Shown: positions 56,989 through 64,000 of the stretch, in pieces
Numbering within the stretch: position 1 is the stretch's first letter
How the letters are laid out: each line of letters starts with the position of its first letter
NCBI GenBank assembly: GCA_004535785.1
Contig: SPIB01000002.1
Coordinates: forward strand, 101,801-165,800
Direction of reading: 5' to 3'
DNA: 64,000 nucleotides
Origin: Gammaproteobacteria bacterium LSUCC0112
Lineage (GTDB): Bacteria; Pseudomonadota; Gammaproteobacteria; Pseudomonadales; Pseudohongiellaceae
Translations under genes and position numbers: made by a program
The notes under the pieces: generated by a model
What the model was told of the DNA's origin: nothing
Databases searched by the model: none
What the model saw: only the letters and a program-made list of their open reading frames with translations

Positions 56989-58259
56989 GCCTGCGTGCCG
57001 GGTGGTGGTTGGTACCAGCCCGGATCGCCGCCATCCGGATCAAGCTGATCACGTACTTTGATCAAGGTAAACATACCGCCCATTTCCATGGGGCCAAACA
57101 TCCCCTGACCGCCCATCATGGGCAAGGTATTATCGGGGCCGGTCATGTGGCCGGCATCAATATGTTGTTGATGCTCAGACATGCCATGTTCTCCCATTGG
57201 CATATAACCCGGGACTAACGCTGCAATACGACGCGCGATCTGCCGCTGGTTCACACCGATGGTATTGGGCAGGCTGTGGCCCATGGCATTCATGGTGTGA
57301 TGCGACATATGGCAGTGCAGCGGCCAATCGCCCGCGACGGCCGTGAATTCCAGATCCCGTGTCTGTCCGACCCCCACAATCTCAGTCACTTCTTTGCGCC
57401 ATTGATTCTGTGGCCAGCGCCCGCCATCCGATCCGGTCACCTCAAACTGCACACCATGCATATGCATGGGATGATTCCACATGGATAAATTGCCAATCCT
57501 GACACGCACACGCTCACCGGTCTGCGCCCGTAGTGAATCAATGGCAGGGAAAACCCGGCTGTTGATTGTCCACAGATCAAACTCCGTCATGATGGAGGGG
57601 TCCGGCCTGTAGGTGCCGGGATGAATAGCCCAGTTATGCAGGAGCAGGGCATAGTCCCGATCGACTGGATAGGCTTCAGGCAGGCGTGGGTGAATAATAA
57701 ACATACCCATCATGCCCATGGCCATTTGAATCATTTCATCGGCATGCGGATGGTACATATGGGTACCGTGTTGTACGAGGGGAAACTCATAGACCCAGGT
57801 TTCACCAGGTTTTATGGACGGCTGTGTCAGCCCCGCCACACCGTCCATACCAAAGGGTAGCAACAAGCCATGCCAATGTACGGTGGTGGGTTCGCGCAGT
57901 TTATTGGTCACGTAGATACGAACGACGTCACCCTCGACTGCCTCAATGGTGGGCCCGGGTGTGCTGCCGTTATAACCCCAGGCCTTGATACGTGTACCCG
58001 GTGCAAACTCGTGCTCCACTTCTTCTGCAATCAGATGAAACTCTTTGACGCCGTCGCGCATACGCCACGGCAGAGAGCGGCCATTGGGCGTTATCACCGG
58101 GACGAATGCGCGTGCACGTGCACTGTCTGTCAATGGCTGCAGATTTGCAGCTTGACCAGTTGCAGACGGCCCCGTTTGTGCGACAGCCTCCGTGATGCCC
58201 AACTTTCCGGCCAGCACACTGGCAGCGCCGCCAACCAATAATTGTCTTCTGTTAATCAT
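56949..58259 (-). CDS. Multicopper oxidase (CopA/CueO-like), Tat-exported
   Basis: A periplasmic oxidase that probably oxidises Cu(I). The 436-aa precursor has a twin-arginine signal (MINRRQLLVGGAASVLAGKL). Copper sites are HWHGLLLPFGMDGV, HGTHMYHPHADEMIQM, HPMHMHGVQFEV and HCHMSHHTMNAMGH. A Met/His-rich C-terminal segment (MPMGEHGMSEHQQHIDAGHM and MMGGQGMFGPMEMGGMF) is typical of copper-resistance oxidases. The start overlaps the upstream TolC-like gene by 8 bp, so they form an operon. Confidence 0.92.
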   Translation of the reverse strand: MINRRQLLVGGAASVLAGKLGITEAVAQTGPSATGQAANLQPLTDSARARAFVPVITPNGRSLPWRMRDGVKEFHLIAEEVEHEFAPGTRIKAWGYNGSTPGPTIEAVEGDVVRIYVTNKLREPTTVHWHGLLLPFGMDGVAGLTQPSIKPGETWVYEFPLVQHGTHMYHPHADEMIQMAMGMMGMFIIHPRLPEAYPVDRDYALLLHNWAIHPGTYRPDPSIMTEFDLWTINSRVFPAIDSLRAQTGERVRVRIGNLSMWNHPMHMHGVQFEVTGSDGGRWPQNQWRKEVTEIVGVGQTRDLEFTAVAGDWPLHCHMSHHTMNAMGHSLPNTIGVNQRQIARRIAALVPGYMPMGEHGMSEHQQHIDAGHMTGPDNTLPMMGGQGMFGPMEMGGMFTLIKVRDQLDPDGGDPGWYQPPPGTQAYKATAIPDDLPV

Positions 58260-59652
58260 GCTGTGACTCCTGAATCAGGGAGGAAAGTTGAGTACCAACA
58301 AGGCTTTCCAGTGTTGACCAAGCGCGCCAGTACTGTTCACTGGCATCGATCTGACGCATTTCTGCATCGAGCAATCGGTCTGCCACCGTCAATAACTCAA
58401 AGGTACCGCGCAACATAAAATTGTATTCCTGCACACTTAACGCCATCATGCGCTGGAAGCGGGGGAGTTCATCTTGTGTAATTAAATCAATCTGTTGTGC
58501 GTTACTCTTGATGTTCAGTAACGTGCTATGGATGTGTGATTGGATTTGCTCGGTCAACAGCGTTTGTTGATTGATCGTGTGCTGCAGGCGTCCATGCAGT
58601 GCACTCAGTTCGGTGTCACCGTTGTCGAACACGGGGGGCGCCATCGACAGCGCGAATCCATGTTGGCGCTCGCCATGACTCTTTCGTTCGGTGACAAGCG
58701 CGATACCCGATTGTCTCAGTCGAATTTGATGCAAGGCGAGGGCGAGCTCATCCTGGTGTTTTTGCAATTCCTGATCCAGCAATAACAGCGCAGGTTGGTG
58801 TTGCTTTGCCAACGCCAGCAATGTGGCGGTTTGATGTTCGATCGACTCAAACTGTTTAAACGCAATTTCAGGTAGTTGATCAGGCAGCGACAGGGTTGGC
58901 ACATGAGTCATGCCCAAAACCAGTAATAGTTGTCTTGTCTGTTGATCAGCGTCAAGCGTTGCTGCGATGTGTTGTGCGCGTCGCTGCGCGGCGATACTTT
59001 GTGCGCCAAGCAGTTCCAGTTCACTGATATTGCCGGCATCAAATAACAGTTGCGCAAAGTCCGCGGCAACATTGGCAGATTCAAACAGTTCACGATGACT
59101 GGTAAGTTTTTGCCTGGCCGCAATGGTGCTCAGCCACTGGTTGCGAACGTCTGTCAGCGCACGGTCAAGCTGTTGCCAGGCCTGCATTTGCCAGACACTG
59201 CGCTCTGCCTCGGATAACGCCTGTCGGGTATGTCGGCTGAGCCAATCCACCAAACCCAACGAGAGGGATACCTCCAGTTCCCAACGACCGCCGGACTCCG
59301 GACGCATCATGGCAAGCTCAACACCGGGATTCTCCAGCAAGGTTTTTTGGACACTTTCCGCTTCATGGATGCCCAGTTCGAGCAGAATTGCTGCCACCCG
59401 CGGACTGTGCTGAAGCGCCAGTTGTTGGGCGTCAATGATGGAATCAAGTGTCAAGGCGTCCGGGGTGGCGATGGCAGGCATCGGAAGTTGTGGTGGCAGT
59501 TGCAATGCATCGCCCAGACGTTGTTGCACAGCAGCGCGCGAGCTCTGCTCAAATTGGGCAAATTTGTCAGGTAATTGTAGTGAGTTATTGCTCTGGCAAG
59601 CTGATACCAGCAATGCCAACAGGCCTATAAAGCCTGATTTAACGGTGTGCAT
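58252..59652 (-). CDS. TolC family outer-membrane lipoprotein
   Basis: The 466-aa protein has a lipoprotein signal (MHTVKSGFIGLLALLVSAC, lipobox VSAC) and a mostly helical body of the OEP/TolC type, with two repeats and coiled-coil segments. It would form the outer-membrane channel for an efflux system. No RND pump or adaptor gene is adjacent; instead it is coupled to the multicopper oxidase, an arrangement also seen in some copper operons. I chose the ATG at 59652 for the lipoprotein signal. Confidence 0.83.
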   Translation of the reverse strand: MHTVKSGFIGLLALLVSACQSNNSLQLPDKFAQFEQSSRAAVQQRLGDALQLPPQLPMPAIATPDALTLDSIIDAQQLALQHSPRVAAILLELGIHEAESVQKTLLENPGVELAMMRPESGGRWELEVSLSLGLVDWLSRHTRQALSEAERSVWQMQAWQQLDRALTDVRNQWLSTIAARQKLTSHRELFESANVAADFAQLLFDAGNISELELLGAQSIAAQRRAQHIAATLDADQQTRQLLLVLGMTHVPTLSLPDQLPEIAFKQFESIEHQTATLLALAKQHQPALLLLDQELQKHQDELALALHQIRLRQSGIALVTERKSHGERQHGFALSMAPPVFDNGDTELSALHGRLQHTINQQTLLTEQIQSHIHSTLLNIKSNAQQIDLITQDELPRFQRMMALSVQEYNFMLRGTFELLTVADRLLDAEMRQIDASEQYWRAWSTLESLVGTQLSSLIQESQHD

Positions 59653-59754
59653 CTTAAGAATCCCTGTATCCGGCAAACAACATTGTTTGCTGTCAAATAG
59701 TTAATTAGTTCAACAAGATATTTTGATGTATTGATCCGGTTGAACGGATTTTGA

Positions 59755-60180
59755 TCAAGAAGGGAGTATCGGACAAGGGGGACGAATGGGTGTGCTTGAT
59801 GCACCTGCAGCGGTATTCAAGGTCAGGCGGGAAAACGCGTTGTTATCAAAAATCGAGGACTGTTGTGCGGTATTGGCAAGATTGGGCGATTTCAGATTCT
59901 GGCAGGTACCGCTGCAGTGAAAACAGCCATTGGCATCGGTGTTGTTTGCGGTTTGACTGTCTGATGGACTGACAACGGTGTTTATGGCTCCATGGCAATC
60001 AGGTTCAGGTGACGGCTCCTCAGTTTTGTCTGAAACGGATGCAGATCCATAAAACGCTGCATCAGCCAGGTGCTGCTCACATTCAATCAGCACGGCGGCC
60101 AGTGCCTGTGCAGGCAGACAAAAGATCAGAAGCAGCGCAAATGCCGGATGTCTGATGAATGAATGATGAAGTAGTCGCAT
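59755..60180 (-). CDS. Small exported cysteine-rich protein, unknown
   Basis: The 141-aa product has a signal peptide (MRLLHHSFIRHPAFALLLIF, cleavage near PAQALA-AV) and a mature part of low complexity with cysteines in IECEQH, PDCHGA, GCFHCSGTCQN and PPCPIL. The cysteine pattern suggests metal binding. It is upstream of the TolC-like gene on the same strand (102-bp gap) and so is probably the first gene of this copper-type group. A DUF2946-like relation is possible but not shown. A TTG start at 60216 is an alternative. Confidence 0.6.
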   Translation of the reverse strand: MRLLHHSFIRHPAFALLLIFCLPAQALAAVLIECEQHLADAAFYGSASVSDKTEEPSPEPDCHGAINTVVSPSDSQTANNTDANGCFHCSGTCQNLKSPNLANTAQQSSIFDNNAFSRLTLNTAAGASSTPIRPPCPILPS

Positions 60181-60259
60181 GTTCGTGAGTGTCACACAGA
60201 CAGCGTTTTTGCTCAAGCTGATGCTGTCGCAAGGGCTGGATTGTCGTTCGTTTGGTCTA

Positions 60260-60301
60260 TCACACTATTTCCGGTAATAAAGATTACCGGAAATAGTGTG
60301 A
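60260..60301. repeat. 19-bp perfect inverted repeat
   Basis: The arms, written as cacactatttccggtaat (60261-60278) and its complement (60283-60300), extend by a T-A pair at the ends and enclose the loop AAAG. It lies between the Cys-rich protein and phosphatase genes. On the plus strand it is followed by GTGTTTTGTTG, on the minus strand by no T-tract. It may be a terminator of the phosphatase gene, an operator or a relic of a mobile element. Confidence 0.8.
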
Positions 60302-60319
60302 GTGTTTTGTTGTTACAAA

Positions 60320-60901
60320 TCAGTTCCCTGCCGTCGACGGCGTCCAATCACACCCTTCACACTCCGGGCTGACGTCGTTCTCAGCCAACACAGTAAAAAT
60401 AAAATCGCGCCAGGTTTCATTGGGTTGCCAAACAGAATTCATGTCAGCTTTCGCTTGTGCAACGGGGACGTCTTCATAAATCACCCGATACAAAAAACTG
60501 AAGGCGGTGGCGCGTGCATTGACCTGACAATGCAGCAAGGTTTTACGGTCGGTATCACGACGCATGGCGTCTGCAAAGGTATAAAAATCCTGCGTGGTTG
60601 GCCGAGCCCAATCCACCGGGATATGCACATAATCCATGCCCAGACTCTTCACCAGTTGATCGGCATTGGGCACAGCGTTCGGATTGTTGGTAAATGCAAG
60701 GTAAATGACGCGCTCAAAGCCTGCATCACGCACCGTGTTAAATTGCTCGGCGGTAGGCTGGCCAGCGCTGGCAAATGTCTCACTGTATTGTCTGAAGTTG
60801 GTGATCTCGTTCAGTGCCGGATTGGCTGGTTCCTGAATCTGGGCGAAAGCAGACAGACTGCATGTGACAAGCAGTGTTGACAAAATAGCTTTAACTATCA
60901 T
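60320..60901 (-). CDS. Exported protein tyrosine phosphatase-like protein
   Basis: The 193-aa product has a signal peptide (about residues 1-20, SLSAFA-QI) and a dual-specificity-type phosphatase fold ending in LLHCQVNARATAF, with the nucleophile C125 and R130. The spacing is C-X4-R rather than the canonical C-X5-R, which is a known variant in small bacterial relatives but not in classical PTPs. The aspartate in VDWARPT may act as general acid. It is separate from the copper genes by the inverted repeat. Substrate unknown. Confidence 0.78.
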   Translation of the reverse strand: MIVKAILSTLLVTCSLSAFAQIQEPANPALNEITNFRQYSETFASAGQPTAEQFNTVRDAGFERVIYLAFTNNPNAVPNADQLVKSLGMDYVHIPVDWARPTTQDFYTFADAMRRDTDRKTLLHCQVNARATAFSFLYRVIYEDVPVAQAKADMNSVWQPNETWRDFIFTVLAENDVSPECEGCDWTPSTAGN

Positions 60902-61069
60902 GGTGATGTACTCGTTTAGTTAAGTGATATCAGATGCCGGTATTTGTCTGATGGTGCGCAGAGCATGCTGGCAAAAAATGACAGGCCGGGCAAGATGATT
61001 ATAATTAAATATCCGCCGCCCTTGCCTTCAGTCAGCCGCACACTCACACTGATAAAACAGCAAACAGAT

Positions 61070-62302
61070 ATGAAAATCCCCGGCATGAAAAGCAAAATCA
61101 AAGTCTTACTGCATCCTCTGTTTGACACCCGCGACAGCATGCCTAACCCGTGGCGAGAACCGCCGTTGTTGCCAGACTCAGTCAAGGCACATGTGCCTGA
61201 TGGCGCGGCAGACGATTACCTTCGTGCCTGTGAATTCCTCTTCAGTTACCGTGGTAGCGCGGATACCCACACGGCCTACCGGCGAGAGCTTGAGCATTTT
61301 TTGCAGTGGTGCTGGCTGCATGCCGGTCAGACGCTGAAAGAGATTCAGCGTGAACATCTTGAAAGTTATATCGAATTTGCCCGCCAACCACCAGACGACT
61401 GGACCGGGCACAAACAGGCGCCCCGCTTTCTGGATCAGGCGGGTGAACGGGTACTGAACCCGGAATGGCGACCTTACGTGTGTCCCAAGGATCAGGCTTA
61501 CAGCCTGTCGCAGTCTGGCTTGCAAGCCATTTTTGGGGTGCTGAGCAGCTTTTTTTCCTACCTGGTGCAGGAAAATTATGTGTCAGCCAATCCTGTGACA
61601 CATATTCGACAAAAAGGTAAATTCCTGCGTAAACGTCAGGGCCAGGAAAAAATCCGGCGTCTGTCACAGATTCAATGGGATGTGGTGTTGGAGACTGCAG
61701 AGCAAATGGCGGCTGACGATCCACTGCAGCATGAGCGAACGTTGTTTGTGATGAGCGCCCTGTTTGGTATGTATCTGCGTATTTCCGAGTTAGTGGAAAC
61801 CGAGCGCTGGATTCCGCAAATGGGGCATTTTCAGCGTGATCTGGAGGGAAACTGGTGGTTTTTAACGGTTGGCAAAGGCAATAAAGAGCGAGAAGTGTCC
61901 GTCAGCAATGCCATGCTTGAGGCCTTGAAACGCTATCGCCTTGCGCGTGGTCTGACTCCCCTGCCCGCACCCGGTGAATCCAGTCCGCTGGTGCATAAAA
62001 CCCGTGGCAAAGGCGGCATCACCAGTACCCGGCAGATCCGCGGCATCGTGCAGAAATGTTTTGATCTGGCTGAAGAAAAGCTGCGCGCGGAAGGGTCTTC
62101 TGAGGAGGCTGACCGATTGGCTGGCGCAACGGTGCACTGGCTGCGTCACACCGGCATCTCGGAAGATGTCAAATACCGGCCGCGCGAACACGTGCGCGAT
62201 GATGCCGGACACGGGTCAAGTGCCATTACAGACCGGTATATTGACGTGGAGCGTGTTGAGAGACATAAGAGTGCGCGTAACAAGCGTATAAAACATGACT
62301 GA
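61070..62302 (+). CDS. Tyrosine-type site-specific recombinase (integrase)
   Basis: The 410-aa protein has the full catalytic set of the lambda-integrase family: R237 (YLRISEL), K in VGKGNKEREV, H356/R359 (HWLRHTGIS), H381 (DAGHGSS) and Y390 (DRYID), plus an N-terminal SAM-like core-binding domain (SADTHTAYRRELEHFLQWCW). XerC/D are smaller and act at dif; this is longer and lacks a partner. I chose the ATG at 61070; an upstream in-frame ATG at 60944 lies in the phosphatase promoter region. No excisionase, att duplication or tRNA target is seen nearby. Confidence 0.85.
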   Translation: MKIPGMKSKIKVLLHPLFDTRDSMPNPWREPPLLPDSVKAHVPDGAADDYLRACEFLFSYRGSADTHTAYRRELEHFLQWCWLHAGQTLKEIQREHLESYIEFARQPPDDWTGHKQAPRFLDQAGERVLNPEWRPYVCPKDQAYSLSQSGLQAIFGVLSSFFSYLVQENYVSANPVTHIRQKGKFLRKRQGQEKIRRLSQIQWDVVLETAEQMAADDPLQHERTLFVMSALFGMYLRISELVETERWIPQMGHFQRDLEGNWWFLTVGKGNKEREVSVSNAMLEALKRYRLARGLTPLPAPGESSPLVHKTRGKGGITSTRQIRGIVQKCFDLAEEKLRAEGSSEEADRLAGATVHWLRHTGISEDVKYRPREHVRDDAGHGSSAITDRYIDVERVERHKSARNKRIKHD

Positions 62303-62380
62303 AATATGGCAACCCTGTCACGTCTAGTCACCTTGTTCGCCTTGACAGAGCGCAATAAAACGTAATATCAAGAGGTCATT

Positions 62381-62437
62381 ATGATCGAATCGTTGAAAGA
62401 CGCTCGTAATCATGGACACTCATCATGCGAGGTGTGA
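62381..62437 (+). CDS. Possible 18-aa leader ORF before prc
   Basis: ATG 62381, preceded by AAGAGGT at a suitable distance, opens an 18-codon frame (MIESLKDARNHGHSSCEV) ending at TGA 62435-62437, two bases before the TTG candidate start of prc. TTGACA (62342-62347) upstream could be its -35 box, with TAATAT at 62363-62368. It may be a coupling leader rather than a functional peptide. Confidence 0.3.
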   Translation: MIESLKDARNHGHSSCEV

Positions 62438-62439
62438 CG

Positions 62440-64000
62440 TTGAGTACTGCAAATCATGAGATCAAACACGGCGTGCCATTAAAACCCTGGTACCGCGCCA
62501 TGCGCAGGACCGGCGTGACTGCCGGCACATCCCTTCTGCTGGCATGGATGCTGAGTGCGCCATTACTGGCGCAGGAAGTGGCCCAGGACGCGGCGCTGGA
62601 GACAGCGGTGGTCGCGGAAGAAGAGGTGCTTGCCCCTCTCGACGTTGAAGCGTTATATCACCCCATGGAGCCTATCCCGGTATATGGGCGAACGGCGATC
62701 GAATTGCTGCGTGAGCTGGAAACCAAACATTATTCCCCGGTCAGTTTTGATGACCGCTTTTCAGCAGAAGTCTTTGACTACTACATCGAGGCGCTTGACG
62801 GGCAAAAGCTGTATTTTCTGAGCTCCGACGTCTTGGCGCTTTCAGCGCTGCGCGCCTCGCTGGACGACACGTTAAAGGCCGGTGACCTTCAACCGGGATT
62901 CGATATCTATAATCTCTATCACAAGCGATTGTTGCAGCGTCTGGTCTGGGCGGTTGAGTTCGTAGAAGGCAGTCTTGATACCCTGGACTTTGAGTCGCAG
63001 GAAGAGCTGTTGATTGATCGCGAAGACGCTCCCTGGGCGATGACTATTGAAGAGCTCGATGACTTGTGGCGTCAGCGTATCAAGAGCAGTGCGCTTAGCC
63101 TGTCGTTGACGGGTATGGAGATGCCATTAATCAAGGAACGCTTGAGTAAGCGCTTCCGGAACCAACTGACACAAATTTCCAAGACCAACGATCGAGATGT
63201 ATTTCAGTCCTATCTGGCAACTGTCGCGCGTACGGTGGACCCGCACACCAGTTATTTTTCGCCGCGCGATTCTGAAAACTTCAATATGGGCCTGCGAGGC
63301 TCCTTGCAGGGCATAGGTGCCCAGCTCACCTCTGAAGATGAGTACACCAAAGTCGCGGAGTTGATCAAAGGCGGACCCGCCGAGCAAGCCGGCGAGCTCA
63401 AAGCAGGTGACCGCATTATTGGCATCGCTCAAGGCGTCGACGGTGAAATGAAAGACGTCATCGGTTTGCGACTCGATGATGTGGTTGATCAGATTCGTGG
63501 TGAAAAAGGCAGTACAGTGCGCCTGAACGTGATCCCGGCAGATGCGACCGGTGAAGCTGCAGCCCGCGAGATTGTGATTGTTCGCGACATGGTTGAACTA
63601 TCCGAGCAGTTTGCTCGCAGTGAAGTCATTGATATTGAAGTTGAAAATCAGATTTATAAAGTGGGTGTGATCACACTGCCTTCTTTTTACTTTGACTTCG
63701 AAGCGGCAGCGGCCGGTTTGACTGATTACCGCAGTTCGGCGCGGGATGTTCGTGCCCTGTTGGAAGAATTGAATCAGCAGGACGTTGAAGCGGTTGTTGT
63801 TGATTTGCGTTACAACGGTGGTGGATCTTTGAACGAGGCCAATGAATTGGTTGGTTTGTTTATTGAGTCAGGTCCTACCGTCCAGATCCGTTATTCCGGG
63901 CAACGAAATGGCTTTGTGCGCTCTTACGGGGATTCTGATCCTGCGGTCGTATACGACGGCCCTCTGGCAGTTTTGGTGAACCGGGCCAGCGCGTCGGCAT
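62440..64000 (+). CDS. prc: Tail-specific protease Prc (C-terminal processing peptidase), 3' truncated
   Basis: Periplasmic PDZ protease that processes penicillin-binding protein 3 and lytic enzymes. The open frame runs to the window end, about 520 codons. It shows a hydrophobic signal segment (SLLLAWMLSAPLLAQE), the N-terminal Prc domain, TVDPHTSYFSPRDSENFNMG, a PDZ domain (GSLQGIGAQLTSEDEYTKV to DRIIGIAQG) and the protease core VVVDLRYNGGGSLNEANEL, ending at NRASASA, at the catalytic serine. Start choice is uncertain: TTG 62440 has GAGGTG upstream, ATG 62425 does not; ATG 62500 just before the signal is a further option. Confidence 0.9.
   Translation, partial: MSTANHEIKHGVPLKPWYRAMRRTGVTAGTSLLLAWMLSAPLLAQEVAQDAALETAVVAEEEVLAPLDVEALYHPMEPIPVYGRTAIELLRELETKHYSPVSFDDRFSAEVFDYYIEALDGQKLYFLSSDVLALSALRASLDDTLKAGDLQPGFDIYNLYHKRLLQRLVWAVEFVEGSLDTLDFESQEELLIDREDAPWAMTIEELDDLWRQRIKSSALSLSLTGMEMPLIKERLSKRFRNQLTQISKTNDRDVFQSYLATVARTVDPHTSYFSPRDSENFNMGLRGSLQGIGAQLTSEDEYTKVAELIKGGPAEQAGELKAGDRIIGIAQGVDGEMKDVIGLRLDDVVDQIRGEKGSTVRLNVIPADATGEAAAREIVIVRDMVELSEQFARSEVIDIEVENQIYKVGVITLPSFYFDFEAAAAGLTDYRSSARDVRALLEELNQQDVEAVVVDLRYNGGGSLNEANELVGLFIESGPTVQIRYSGQRNGFVRSYGDSDPAVVYDGPLAVLVNRASASA

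Noticed and set aside
60302..60880. Plus-strand frame of 192 codons opposite the phosphatase gene
   Set aside because: The minus strand encodes a recognisable exported phosphatase; the plus frame has no such support.

Overview
The window is a contiguous piece of a gammaproteobacterial chromosome. The gene orders ffs-dnaX-ybaB-recR, sdhCDAB-sucAB-lpd-sucCD, yceD-rpmF-plsX-fabD-fabG-acpP-fabF-pabC-mltG-tmk-holB-pilZ and gltX-tRNA-Ala are those of the Pseudomonas/Cellvibrio/Oceanospirillum side of the class. A Vibrio TonB2/TtpC-like energy-transduction operon and a PQQ dehydrogenase fit a free-living, probably aquatic, aerobic heterotroph. The last two statements are inference; no species can be named from the sequence alone.

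Layout. 1-1229: 3' end of a PQQ-dependent dehydrogenase. 1246-5942: 4.5S RNA, then dnaX, ybaB, recR, rnd and a YcgN-like gene (replication, recombination, RNA processing). 5951-14824: an unknown four-helix membrane protein, a MoxR ATPase/CoxE-type VWA pair, fadD, hrpA and mlaA. 14842-18263: terB-like and dusA on the minus strand, then gltX and tRNA-Ala(GGC), closed by a strong bidirectional terminator. 18290-31129: gltA facing away from sdhCDAB-sucAB-lpd-sucCD, so most of the TCA cycle lies in one block, with several unexplained RNA hairpins between its genes. 31130-36679: a 414-nt non-coding leader followed by a six-gene operon (DUF3450, TtpC-like, ExbB, ExbD, TonB, TPR protein). 36700-41569: htpG under a sigma-32-type promoter, argS on the minus strand, rluC. 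41617-50999: the fatty-acid and cell-envelope cluster, expressed from a near-consensus promoter that sits almost on the first start codon.

51071-64000 is the more accessory end. It holds a DUF411 lipoprotein; lhgO-like and ggt genes opposite gor (2-hydroxyglutarate and glutathione metabolism); a diguanylate cyclase whose N-terminal membrane part is broken; a multicopper oxidase/TolC-type lipoprotein/cysteine-rich exported protein group that looks like copper handling; a 19-bp perfect inverted repeat; an exported phosphatase with an unusual CX4R signature; a lone tyrosine recombinase; and the start of the tail-specific protease gene prc, which runs off the window.

I found no CRISPR array, no insertion sequence with terminal repeats, no rRNA and no obvious defence island. 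The least explained material is regulatory: the sdhC and TonB-operon leaders, the htpG promoter interleaved with a terminator, and the A10 slippage run in dnaX.
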